The notes under the pieces: generated by a model
Told to the model about the DNA's origin: nothing
Database searches by the model: none
What the model saw: the letters and a program-made list of their open reading frames with translations, nothing else
Source of the DNA: Rikenella sp031549665
Lineage (GTDB): Bacteria; Bacteroidota; Bacteroidia; Bacteroidales; Rikenellaceae
Direction of reading: 5' to 3'
NCBI GenBank assembly: GCA_031549665.1
Contig: JAVBPJ010000001.1
Span: 62,001-126,000, forward strand
Length of the DNA: 64,000 nt
In this document: piece after piece, positions 1 through 7,628 of the stretch
Layout of the letters: every line of letters starts with the position of its first letter
Position numbering within the stretch: position 1 is the stretch's first letter
Position numbers and translations under genes: made by a program

Positions 1-770
1 AAGTCGGGCAGGTGTTTCTGGATTTCGGCGCAGAGCATTTCGGGAGAGAAACTCATCGCCCCCACGTTGTACCCGTTGCGGCGGATCAGTTTGGCGGATG
101 GGGCCTCCATCAGTTCGGTCATCGCCCGCAGCACGTCGGGCATGTACATCATGTCCATCAGCCGGTCGTGCGGGACGGGGCAGGTGAACGGGCGTCCGGC
201 CACGGCGTCGTAAAAAATCTCGACGGCATAGTCGGTGGTTCCTCCGCCCGGGGCGGCCACCGACGAAATGGCGCCCGGCAGGCGCACGCTGCGGGCGTCG
301 ACGCCGAAACGGGCGTAATAATAGTCGCCCAGCATCTCGCCGGCCACCTTGCACACGCCGTAGATGGTGGTGGGGTGCATGGCCGTTTCCTGCGGCGTAT
401 TCATCTTGGGAGCATCGGGACCGAAGGCTCCGATCGAACTGGGGGTGAAGGTGGAGCAGCCGTACTGGCGCGACACCTCGAGGATATTCAGCAGGGCGCC
501 CATGTTGATTTGCCAGGCCTGCAGGGGATTGGCCTCGCCGCGCGCCGACAGCAGCGCCACCAGGTTGTAGATGGCGTCGACTTTGTATGTTTTGACCACC
601 TCGGCAAGTCCCTGGGCGTCGAGGGCGTCGAGCTTCAGGTGGCCGTTGGTGTCGGGGTCTCCGTGGATGTCCGACGAAACGACGTTCGAGTCGCCGTAGC
701 GTTGGCGCAGGTGGCCTACCAGTTCGGTTCCGATTTGTCCTCCTCCTCCTACAATAAGAATTTTTTTCAT
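1..770 (-). CDS. NAD-dependent epimerase/dehydratase, L-threonine-dehydrogenase-like SDR (3' end outside window)
   Basis: This is an extended short-chain dehydrogenase, probably a nucleotide-sugar epimerase or the SDR-type L-threonine 3-dehydrogenase found in Bacteroidota. The start ATG is at 770. The N-terminus MKKILIVGGGGQIGTEL is a Rossmann NAD-binding loop (GGxGQIG), and YGVCK at about residue 145 is the catalytic YxxxK. The reading frame is open to the window edge, giving about 256 visible residues of an expected 310-320, so the C-terminal substrate-binding part is missing. It lies 73 bp downstream of panD on the same strand and may be co-transcribed, although I see no functional link. 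The family call is firm. The substrate cannot be decided from the visible part. Confidence 0.85.
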   Translation of the reverse strand, partial: MKKILIVGGGGQIGTELVGHLRQRYGDSNVVSSDIHGDPDTNGHLKLDALDAQGLAEVVKTYKVDAIYNLVALLSARGEANPLQAWQINMGALLNILEVSRQYGCSTFTPSSIGAFGPDAPKMNTPQETAMHPTTIYGVCKVAGEMLGDYYYARFGVDARSVRLPGAISSVAAPGGGTTDYAVEIFYDAVAGRPFTCPVPHDRLMDMMYMPDVLRAMTELMEAPSAKLIRRNGYNVGAMSFSPEMLCAEIQKHLPD

Positions 771-843
771 GTTCGAGCGGCTGTTGGGGCTGGTTCGCCG
801 CCGCTCTCTGCCAGGAAAGGGACGGGGACCTTTGCTGTGCGGG

Positions 844-1197
844 TTAGGGAATGATGCGGTTTGTGTCTGTGTCGGGAAAAATGACGGCCGGAACGAAGGT
901 TTTGGCCTGTTCGAACGGCATTTGGGCGTAGGCGATGATGATGACCACGTCGCCCACGGCCATTTTACGGGCGGCGGCGCCGTTCATGCAGATGGCTCCC
1001 GACCCGCGGGGCCCCTCGATGACGTACGTTTCGAGCCGTTCGCCGTTGTCGTTGTCGACCACCTGCACTTTTTCGCCGGGGATCAGGTTGGCCGCATCCA
1101 TCAAATCGCGGTCGATGGTGATGCTGCCCACGTAGTCCACGTTCGCCTCGGTGATGCGGACGCGGTGTATTTTGGATTTGAGTACTTCGATGTTCAT
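844..1197 (-). CDS. panD: aspartate 1-decarboxylase PanD
   Basis: PanD decarboxylates L-aspartate to beta-alanine, the amine half of pantothenate. It is made as a proenzyme that cleaves itself to form a pyruvoyl cofactor. The self-cleavage site Gly24-Ser25 is present (YVGSIT). The active-site residues known from the E. coli enzyme, Lys9, Arg54, Thr57 and Tyr58, fall at the same numbers here. The length of 117 aa is close to the family's usual 116-140. It starts 18 bp after panC ends, on the same strand, so the two form one transcript: panD supplies the beta-alanine that PanC ligates. panB is not in this window. Confidence 0.97.
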   Translation of the reverse strand: MNIEVLKSKIHRVRITEANVDYVGSITIDRDLMDAANLIPGEKVQVVDNDNGERLETYVIEGPRGSGAICMNGAAARKMAVGDVVIIIAYAQMPFEQAKTFVPAVIFPDTDTNRIIP

Positions 1198-1215
1198 AAG
1201 CCGAAGAAAAGGGAA

Positions 1216-2043
1216 TTACAGCGCGATGTTGTCGATCAGGCGGATGTTGCCGGCCTGAACGGCCACGCAACCGCGCAGGGGGGTGTCGGGGTTGTTCCAC
1301 GCGGCGGCATCGACCGAACGGAGCGTGTCGGGGTCCACCACGTCGAAATATTCGGTACGCAGGTGCGGGTGGCTGTCGATCGCGGCCACCGCCTGCGCTT
1401 TCGCCTGGTCGAGCGACCGGTTTCCGCGCGCAAACTGCGCCTGGCGCAGAGCGGCGTAGATGGCCGGGGCCTCGCTCCGCTGGGGCGCGCCGAGCAGGGC
1501 GTTGCGCGAACTCATCGCCAGGCCGTCGGGTTCACGAACGATCGGGCAACTTTCGATCCGTACCGGAAATTTGCGTTGGGCCACCATGTGACGGATGATG
1601 GCCAGTTGTTGAAAATCTTTTTCGCCGAAATAGGCCGCCGTCGGGCGGACGATTTCGAACAGGCGGCTCACCACCTGGGCCACTCCGTTGAAGTGTCCGG
1701 GGCGGCAGGCTCCCTCCATCGGCTGGTCGAGGCCGTCGAACCGGAATCGGCGGGTGTCGGGCCGGGGATAGATTTCGGCCACCGAGGGGGCGAACACAAT
1801 GTCGGTTCCGGCGGTTTCGAGCAGCCGCAGATCGGCCTCCTCGGTGCGCGGGTAGCGCTCCAGGTCGGCGGGGTCGTTGAACTGGGTGGGGTTGACAAAA
1901 ATGCTGACCACCACCACGTCGCATTCGGCGCGGGCCCGTTCCACCAGCGAGACGTGGCCGGCATGCAGCGCCCCCATCGTGGGGACGAACCCGACGGTTC
2001 CCGACCACGCGGAGAATTGCTCTATATGCCTGTAGATTTCCAT
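1216..2043 (-). CDS. panC: pantoate--beta-alanine ligase PanC
   Basis: PanC is the cytoplasmic pantothenate synthetase, joining pantoate and beta-alanine with ATP through a pantoyl-adenylate. The ATP-binding HIGH-like motif appears as PTMGALHAGH near residue 21. The family motifs RPGHF.GV, GEKDFQQL and the KMSKS-equivalent region around REPDGLAMSSRN are all visible. The protein is 275 aa, normal for the family. It is first in the panC-panD operon and has a good -7 element 20 bp upstream (2064-2071, minus strand). The ATG at 2043 is the only sensible start. Confidence 0.97.
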   Translation of the reverse strand: MEIYRHIEQFSAWSGTVGFVPTMGALHAGHVSLVERARAECDVVVVSIFVNPTQFNDPADLERYPRTEEADLRLLETAGTDIVFAPSVAEIYPRPDTRRFRFDGLDQPMEGACRPGHFNGVAQVVSRLFEIVRPTAAYFGEKDFQQLAIIRHMVAQRKFPVRIESCPIVREPDGLAMSSRNALLGAPQRSEAPAIYAALRQAQFARGNRSLDQAKAQAVAAIDSHPHLRTEYFDVVDPDTLRSVDAAAWNNPDTPLRGCVAVQAGNIRLIDNIAL

Positions 2044-2063
2044 TTCGACGGACTGATTGAGCG

Positions 2064-2071
2064 CAAAGGTA
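2064..2071 (-). promoter_or_regulatory. -7 promoter element of panC-panD (TACCTTTG)
   Basis: This is an exact match to the Bacteroidota -7 consensus TAnnTTTG on the minus strand, ending 20 bp before the panC ATG. No other gene lies between. Confidence 0.6.
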
Positions 2072-2208
2072 GCGATATTTTCATTCCCCCTGCCCCCAAA
2101 ATGACGCCCCGTTCCGCTTCGGTTCGCTCCGGATCGGGATTCCGGAAAACCCCTGCCAAACGCATCGGTTTTGCATGCGACGGGCCGTTTCTATATGCTG
2201 ATTGCTAT

Positions 2209-5130
2209 CTATTTGAGCTCGAATACGACCTTTCCTTTCAACGTTTGGTCCTTTTTGACCGTCAGGCGGCCCGAGGTGAAGGGCGACCCGTAAAAGGGTT
2301 CGGAGCCGCCGTTGTTGTAGTCGGCCACAAGCAGGTGTATCGCGCCGTCCTGCAGCCAGGCCCGCAAGGCCTGCTTTCCGTTGCCGTAAACGGCCAGGCC
2401 GTTGGTTCCGTCGGACAACCGGGCGTGCAGCAGGTTTGTTTTGGTCGAACGGAAATCGACCGATCCCAGCAGGTTGGCGTCGTCTTTCCAGGCCCCTTCG
2501 GGCGCCTTGCCGAACTCCTCGACCTCGTACAGCGGGCGGGCATTGAGCCGCGCGGTACCTTCGATGCGGGCAATGTCGTCGGGCGGATAGTGCGAGAATT
2601 CGCCCGCGCGCCGCCAGGCGAGGGTCTCCATGCCACGGGGCAGGCGGAACAGCACGCCGTACTGCCGCGGAGACAGCTCCTCGGACGCGGGGGTAATCTC
2701 GTACTCAACGCCGATGCGGCCGTCGTCGGCAAACGTATAGGTCCATTTGCCCCGGGCCGCGGCCTCTTTGTAGCGTGCGTCGACCTCGACCACCACGCCT
2801 CCGTCGGTTTGCCTGCCGCTCACGCTGCCTGCAAACAGGGTGTACAGGGGGTAGTCCTTACCGGGGTAGATGTTGTTCTGGTAGGTCTCTCCCGCCACGT
2901 TGGGTTTGCCTCCGTCGGCCCAGTTCATGGGAACGAGGCAGAACGCCGGCCCCTGGCTCAGGACAACGTTGCCGTCCACGGCGGCGGTCATCAGTCCCGT
3001 GGTTTTGGCGATGACGATCCGTTGGTTCCCCAACGACACGATCAGGGCATCGTCCCGATCCTCCAGCAGGGGATTCACGCGGTTCGACCCGTCCCCCGCA
3101 CCGGACTGTCCGGCCCCGGCCGTTTCGGACGGGAAACACTCCTCGGCGCACACAAATCCGCGCGGGTCGGTTACCCGCATATAACCCGTCCCGTCCGGCA
3201 GCAGAATCTGGCCCGTCGAGCGGGGTTTTATATCAACAATCAGGGTCTTGAGCGGGGCGGCCTCACTGGCCCCGTATTCGATCCGGGCCTTGTTCAGGTT
3301 CACGAAGTCGTAGCGGTTTTCGACCGTGAGCAGCAGGCCCTTCGCTGTTTTTTCGCTTTGCAGGATTTTGAAGGGGCTGTAGGCCCGTTTCATACCGGTG
3401 TATTCGGGTTTGGGCCGCCGCCACGCATCGATAATCCCCCAGGGGCCATACCCCGCGATGCGGCCGCCGGGCAGGTGGAAGCTGTCGTCGATGCCGCTCC
3501 ACAGGGCGCCCCCGAGGCAGGCGTCGTGGCGGTACATGGAGTCGTACATCTGCACCAGCGGTTTGCCGAATGCGGCTCGGACACCGGGATCCATCGTCAG
3601 TTCAACGCGGTTGTAGCACGACAGGTGGGCGTATTCGCCGAACAGGGTGGGGCGCGACATGGTGTCGCATCCGCGCGGGCCGTTCAACCCCGGGTAGTGG
3701 AAGTTGGCGATGTCGGCCTTGCTGCCGGCATTGTTAAAGCCTCCCCAGCACTGGTCGTGGAAGCTGGTGGGGCGCGAGGGGTCGGCCTGTTTCACCCGAA
3801 CGAGCACCTCTTCCCAAAGCGGAGACCAGCGCGACTCGTTCCCCAGCGACCAGATGATCACCGAGGGGTGATGCCGGTTGGCGGCCACGTTGTCGAGGTT
3901 GGCGCGAACCAGGTGGGGCAAAAACTTCGGGTCTTCGTAATTCCACAAACCCCAGATGGGCGAGGCGTGGTGCTCGATCCAGGTGAGGGCGGCCTCGCAT
4001 TCGACAAAGAGGCCCAATTCGTCGCAGGCATCCAGGAACTCTTCCGACGGCGGGTAGTGCGACGTGCGGATGTAGTTGCAGTTGCCCGCCCGGAACAATT
4101 CGGCGTCCCTGCGACACAGCTCGGGAGTAAGGCTGCGGCCGCGCAGGGGGTGCGTTTCGTGGCGGTTCACGCCGTGCAGTTTGACCTTTTGCCCGTTCAC
4201 CAGCAACAGGTTCCCCCGCACCTCCACCTGCCGGAGTCCCACCCGGCGCGTGGTGGCCTGAACCGGTTTCCCGTCGGCCACGAGCGTGGCGGTCAGCGTG
4301 TAGAGATGAGGTTGCTCGGGGTTCCAAAGCCGGGCGTTGTTCACCTTCAGCCGGGCGTCGGCCCGGTGTTGGCCGTCCACCGCCACGCGGGCCGAGGCCA
4401 CCTTTTTCCCGTCGGCATCCGAGAGCAGGTAGTCGACCGAAAAGCGGCCCGCACCCAATGACGCGCCCGCCTGGTCGGCGATCGTGCAAGCGATGCCGAG
4501 TTCGGCGTTTTTGTACGATTTATCGAGCGTGGTTACCGCATCCAGCGAGGCGATGTTGACCGCCGGCAGGGCATACAGGCTCACCTTGCGCACCAGGCCG
4601 CCCACGGTGTGTACGGCATATTGCGACACGCACCCCAGCCGGTCGCTCACGGTGTTGGCTTTTACCTCCACCTGCAACCGGTTGCCGCCGGTCCGCACGG
4701 CCGAAGTGATGTCCATTTCGAACGGCACCATGCCCCCCTCGTGTTCGCCCACGGGCTGCCCGTTCACACTGACCCGGGCGTACGAACTCACCCCGTCGAA
4801 GCGGATTTTGACCCGTTTGCCGTTCCAATCGGCGGGAAGGGAAAACTCGCGGGTGTAGACGGCGGTTTCGCCCTCGGGGATGTCAAATCCCTGCATGGTC
4901 CATTCGCCCGGCACTTCGATGGAGGTTTCGGCGATCGACGGGGCGCTGAACCGCCAGGGTCCGTCAAGCGAGAGGTTGCACGCGGCCACACCGTCCACCG
5001 ACAGGGGGCGGGGAGAAAGGCGCGGCAGGGTCTCGGACGGCTTTGTCTGCGCCGCGGAGGAGACCGCCAGCAACAGAAATGCGCCCAACCACAGGGCTGT
5101 TTTTTTCGTTGGAAGAGTCGAGTGTGTCAT
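2209..5130 (-). CDS. secreted GH2 beta-galactosidase-like glycoside hydrolase
   Basis: This is a retaining glycoside hydrolase of family 2, probably an exo-beta-galactosidase acting in the periplasm. The frame opens further upstream, but ATG 5130 puts a clear signal peptide (LWLGAFLLLAVSSAAQ) at the N-terminus and gives 973 aa. Domain order is a GH2 sugar-binding jelly roll (about 50-200), an Ig-like domain, a TIM barrel starting near GVNRHETHP, a linker Ig domain and a Bgal-small-N-like C-terminus (QNNIYPGKDYPLYT, WRRAGEFSHYPPDD). The acid/base is Glu432 in SLGNESRW and the nucleophile is Glu499 in LFGEYAH. No Sus genes flank it, so it looks like a stand-alone enzyme. The substrate could be another beta-glycoside such as a glucuronide, but the C-terminal domain favours galactosidase. 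Confidence 0.9.
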   Translation of the reverse strand: MTHSTLPTKKTALWLGAFLLLAVSSAAQTKPSETLPRLSPRPLSVDGVAACNLSLDGPWRFSAPSIAETSIEVPGEWTMQGFDIPEGETAVYTREFSLPADWNGKRVKIRFDGVSSYARVSVNGQPVGEHEGGMVPFEMDITSAVRTGGNRLQVEVKANTVSDRLGCVSQYAVHTVGGLVRKVSLYALPAVNIASLDAVTTLDKSYKNAELGIACTIADQAGASLGAGRFSVDYLLSDADGKKVASARVAVDGQHRADARLKVNNARLWNPEQPHLYTLTATLVADGKPVQATTRRVGLRQVEVRGNLLLVNGQKVKLHGVNRHETHPLRGRSLTPELCRRDAELFRAGNCNYIRTSHYPPSEEFLDACDELGLFVECEAALTWIEHHASPIWGLWNYEDPKFLPHLVRANLDNVAANRHHPSVIIWSLGNESRWSPLWEEVLVRVKQADPSRPTSFHDQCWGGFNNAGSKADIANFHYPGLNGPRGCDTMSRPTLFGEYAHLSCYNRVELTMDPGVRAAFGKPLVQMYDSMYRHDACLGGALWSGIDDSFHLPGGRIAGYGPWGIIDAWRRPKPEYTGMKRAYSPFKILQSEKTAKGLLLTVENRYDFVNLNKARIEYGASEAAPLKTLIVDIKPRSTGQILLPDGTGYMRVTDPRGFVCAEECFPSETAGAGQSGAGDGSNRVNPLLEDRDDALIVSLGNQRIVIAKTTGLMTAAVDGNVVLSQGPAFCLVPMNWADGGKPNVAGETYQNNIYPGKDYPLYTLFAGSVSGRQTDGGVVVEVDARYKEAAARGKWTYTFADDGRIGVEYEITPASEELSPRQYGVLFRLPRGMETLAWRRAGEFSHYPPDDIARIEGTARLNARPLYEVEEFGKAPEGAWKDDANLLGSVDFRSTKTNLLHARLSDGTNGLAVYGNGKQALRAWLQDGAIHLLVADYNNGGSEPFYGSPFTSGRLTVKKDQTLKGKVVFELK

Positions 5131-5307
5131 AACGTTCGGAGGAATTGGGTTGCCCGCCACCCGGAACAAACCCTTTTCGGGTCCGGAGGGAGGTCCGAAG
5201 ATAGCAATAATTCGCATTGCACCCGCATTTAGTTGTACACTGCGGGCTCCTTTTTGTGCGAACTATCTGCGCAAAAATGCGTACCTTGCTGGGGCAATTC
5301 CGTTGCC

Positions 5308-6258
5308 ATGCCGCCCATGGACTGTATCGAACTTTTTACCCGTTATCTGGAGACCGAACGGCGCGCCTCGCCCGCCACGGTGGCCAACTACACGCAGGAT
5401 TTGCGGCAGTGGGAGGCCTACTGCGCTCCCGACGGCGGATTCGATCCCTCGGCCCTGACTCTGACCGACCTGCGGGCGTGGGTAATGGCGCTGGTCGAGG
5501 GAAAGACGGCCGTGGGAAGCGTCAATCGAAAGATTTCGACCGTCCGTTCGTTTTTCCGCTTTCTGATGCGCCAGGGGATTGTTTCGCAGAACCCCGCCCT
5601 GCGGCTACACACCCTGCGAAAAGGGCGCAAGTTGCCTCACTTTGTGGAGCAGAGCCGCATGGATCCGCTGGTGAGCGTGTTGTCCGACCCCGCCGAGGGG
5701 TATTCCGACGAGCGGGACGCCGTGCTGTTGCTGCTGCTCTACGCCTGCGGGCTGCGGCGGTCGGAACTGGCGGGACTCACCCTCGATAGCCTCAACCTGG
5801 CGGAGCTTAGCCTGCGGGTCTTCGGCAAGGGAGCCAAGGAGCGCCAGCTCCCCCTGCTGCCGGAATTGCGCCCCCGTTTGGAACACTATTTGCAACTTCG
5901 GGAATCGTTGCTCGAAGAGCGCGGGGTTTGCAATTCCGAGATAAATGCGCTATTTTTATCGGACAAAGCCGAACCCCTGACCGTTCATCAAATTTACGCC
6001 ACCGTCCGCAAACAGCTCGCCCTGGCGGGCGTTCAGGGAAAGCAGAGTCCGCACGTACTCCGCCACACCTTTGCCACGCACCTGATGCAACAGGGAGCCT
6101 CGATCCGCGCCCTCCAGCAGTTGCTGGGACACGAAAGCCTTGCCGCCACGCAGATTTACACGCACAACACGATCGAAAAACTGAAAGATTCCTACCTGAA
6201 AGCCCATCCACGGGCCCATGATTATTCACCAAAAACAGAAGAGGAGAAGCCGCTATGA
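5308..6258 (+). CDS. tyrosine recombinase XerC/XerD-like
   Basis: This is a tyrosine site-specific recombinase of the chromosome-dimer-resolution type. The N-terminal SAM-like core-binding domain covers about residues 5-90 and the catalytic domain about 105-310. The catalytic set is visible: Arg in YACGLRRSEL, Lys in FGKGAKER, His-x-x-Arg in SPHVLRHTF, His in LLGHESL and Tyr in ATQIYTH. ATG 5308 and ATG 5317 are both possible starts; the longer open frame from 5233 adds a low-complexity stretch without family similarity. Its stop overlaps the hpf start as ATGA, implying translational coupling. There are no phage genes or att repeats around it, so I read it as a housekeeping Xer recombinase rather than a mobile-element integrase. 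Confidence 0.9.
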   Translation: MPPMDCIELFTRYLETERRASPATVANYTQDLRQWEAYCAPDGGFDPSALTLTDLRAWVMALVEGKTAVGSVNRKISTVRSFFRFLMRQGIVSQNPALRLHTLRKGRKLPHFVEQSRMDPLVSVLSDPAEGYSDERDAVLLLLLYACGLRRSELAGLTLDSLNLAELSLRVFGKGAKERQLPLLPELRPRLEHYLQLRESLLEERGVCNSEINALFLSDKAEPLTVHQIYATVRKQLALAGVQGKQSPHVLRHTFATHLMQQGASIRALQQLLGHESLAATQIYTHNTIEKLKDSYLKAHPRAHDYSPKTEEEKPL

Positions 6259-6545
6259 ACATCCAAATTCAATCTGTCAAATTCGACGCCGACCAAAAAC
6301 TCGTTGATTTCGTCCATACCAAAGTAAACAAGCTCGATCGGATGAACGATCGCAACACGGGAGCGCAGGTAACCCTCAAACTCGACAAAGACCACGAACT
6401 GGGGAACAAAATCGCCATCGTCCAACTGGCCGTTCCTGGCGACGAACTGGTGGCCGAACGCCGCGCCAAGTCGTTCGAAGAGGCCGTTGACCTGTGCATC
6501 GACGCCCTCAAACGCCAAATCGAACGCTACAAAGAGCGTTTTTAG
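6255..6545 (+). CDS. hpf: ribosome hibernation-promoting factor, HPF/RaiA short form
   Basis: This short-form hibernation factor (96 aa) binds the 30S decoding centre and stabilises inactive ribosomes. The beta-alpha-beta-beta-beta-alpha fold is recognisable from MNIQIQSVKF, LVDFVHTKVNKLDRM and the C-terminal helix SFEEAVDLCIDALKRQIERYKERF. It lacks the long-form C-terminal dimerisation domain. The ATG overlaps the recombinase stop by 4 bp. The xer-hpf pairing is known in Bacteroidales. A strong intrinsic terminator follows at 6607-6634. Confidence 0.92.
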   Translation: MNIQIQSVKFDADQKLVDFVHTKVNKLDRMNDRNTGAQVTLKLDKDHELGNKIAIVQLAVPGDELVAERRAKSFEEAVDLCIDALKRQIERYKERF

Positions 6546-6606
6546 CCTTACTTTCCTACCCCCACATTTAATAGATTTTGCCGGCCCCGCACGGGCCGCC
6601 GCGCCG

Positions 6607-6634
6607 AGCCTCCGAACAGCGGAGGCTTTTTTTG
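6607..6634 (+). terminator. intrinsic terminator after hpf
   Basis: An 8-bp perfect GC-rich stem (6607-6614 with 6620-6627) with a 5-nt loop is followed by seven T's. It is a classical rho-independent terminator for the xer-hpf transcript. Confidence 0.85.
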
Positions 6635-6748
6635 TTTTGGCCAGCTCGCCCGGAGGGACGGATGCGTTACATTCCTCGAACAAACTGTCCGTTCCGGTGC
6701 AAACGCATCGGGACTACCGTTCTTTTACGTGGAATAAATACAGAAAGC

Positions 6749-7597
6749 CTACTCCGCCGAGATCAGCACGCCCTTGAAGAGGCGTTCGGCCACCAGCAGC
6801 CCCTCGGGTTTCGAGCGCGGGTAGGTAACCATAAAATACCACACCTGGTGCTGCCGCTGGACGATCAGGGCGCGGAACTCGAACGGTTTCGGCCCGATCA
6901 GGTAACTTCCGGCCAGCATACGGCCCTTCAGGTTCGACACGGCGTAGTCGTTCGAAAAGTGGGTGAACCCCTGCAAGTCGTTCTCGTAGATCATCGACTG
7001 CAAAATCTGGTCGGTGGCCTTGTTGCGATCGACCCCGAAATCGGCCTTGAACGCAAAGCGGGCGGCAACGATCCGCAGGGTCTCCTTTTGGCTCCACGAA
7101 CGGGTGGCCGACGTTTCGACAATCTGCGGAATGCTGTCCGCGGCATTGCCCAGCGTGTCGGGCAGGTGGGCCTCTTCGGTTTCGAGCGGGTAGGGAAATT
7201 TGACGGAGGCTCCCAGGTCGTCGTAGTAGGCGATCTTCCAGGGCCTCTCCAGCAGGGCCTCGATCGACGTTCCACGCGGAATCCGATCCAACAGCCCATA
7301 CACCAGCAGTCCGACCAGAACCGTTCCCAAGGCGATGGAGAGCGAGATCATCCAGCGTTTCGCCGACCGTTTGCGGTCGATCGACCGGCCGATGCGGCGC
7401 TGCTCCGAAACCCCCTGAATGGCCGTGCTGCTGACACACACCTGGGCCAGGTAATCGGCAAAAGTGGCCGAGGGATGCGATGCCCGCCACGCCGTAAAAC
7501 TGTTGTCCAGTTTGTTTTGGCAACGCGGACAAAAGACCATGTACTCGGACTTGACCTCGACCAGCTCGTTGCAGTGCGAACAGGGAATAAAATGCAT
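6749..7597 (-). CDS. zinc-ribbon, single-pass membrane protein of unknown function
   Basis: I do not recognise a named family. From ATG 7597 the protein is 282 aa. It opens with a zinc ribbon (CSHC and CPRC, about residues 6-28), has a basic, probably cytoplasmic stretch, then one transmembrane helix (WMISLSIALGTVLVGLLVYGLL, about 83-104). A roughly 180-residue domain follows, presumably outside the cytoplasm and reminiscent of stress-type proteins, with alternating strands ending in WYFMVTYPRSKPEGLLVAERLF. An upstream ATG at 7618 would add seven residues and overlap the uvrC promoter, so 7597 is preferred. It is divergent from uvrC with 31 bp between the two start codons, so the regulatory regions must overlap. 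Confidence 0.8.
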   Translation of the reverse strand: MHFIPCSHCNELVEVKSEYMVFCPRCQNKLDNSFTAWRASHPSATFADYLAQVCVSSTAIQGVSEQRRIGRSIDRKRSAKRWMISLSIALGTVLVGLLVYGLLDRIPRGTSIEALLERPWKIAYYDDLGASVKFPYPLETEEAHLPDTLGNAADSIPQIVETSATRSWSQKETLRIVAARFAFKADFGVDRNKATDQILQSMIYENDLQGFTHFSNDYAVSNLKGRMLAGSYLIGPKPFEFRALIVQRQHQVWYFMVTYPRSKPEGLLVAERLFKGVLISAE

Positions 7598-7605
7598 ATT
7601 CTTGC

Positions 7606-7613
7606 TACCTTTA
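7606..7613 (+). promoter_or_regulatory. -7 promoter element of uvrC (TACCTTTA)
   Basis: Seven of eight positions match the loose TAnnTTTG consensus; the last base is A. It ends 15 bp before the uvrC ATG and sits inside the 31-bp space between the divergent starts. Confidence 0.45.
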
Positions 7614-7628
7614 GGCACTGGTAAAGGT

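Noticed and set aside
769..4461. 1230-aa plus-strand open frame opposite panD, panC and the GH2 gene
   Set aside because: It is antisense to three clearly recognisable genes, low in family similarity and rich in Gly, Val, His and Arg, as expected for the complement of GC-biased codons.
5308..6258. Possible mobile-element integrase
   Set aside because: No attachment repeats, phage or conjugation genes nearby and tight coupling to hpf; it fits a housekeeping Xer recombinase.
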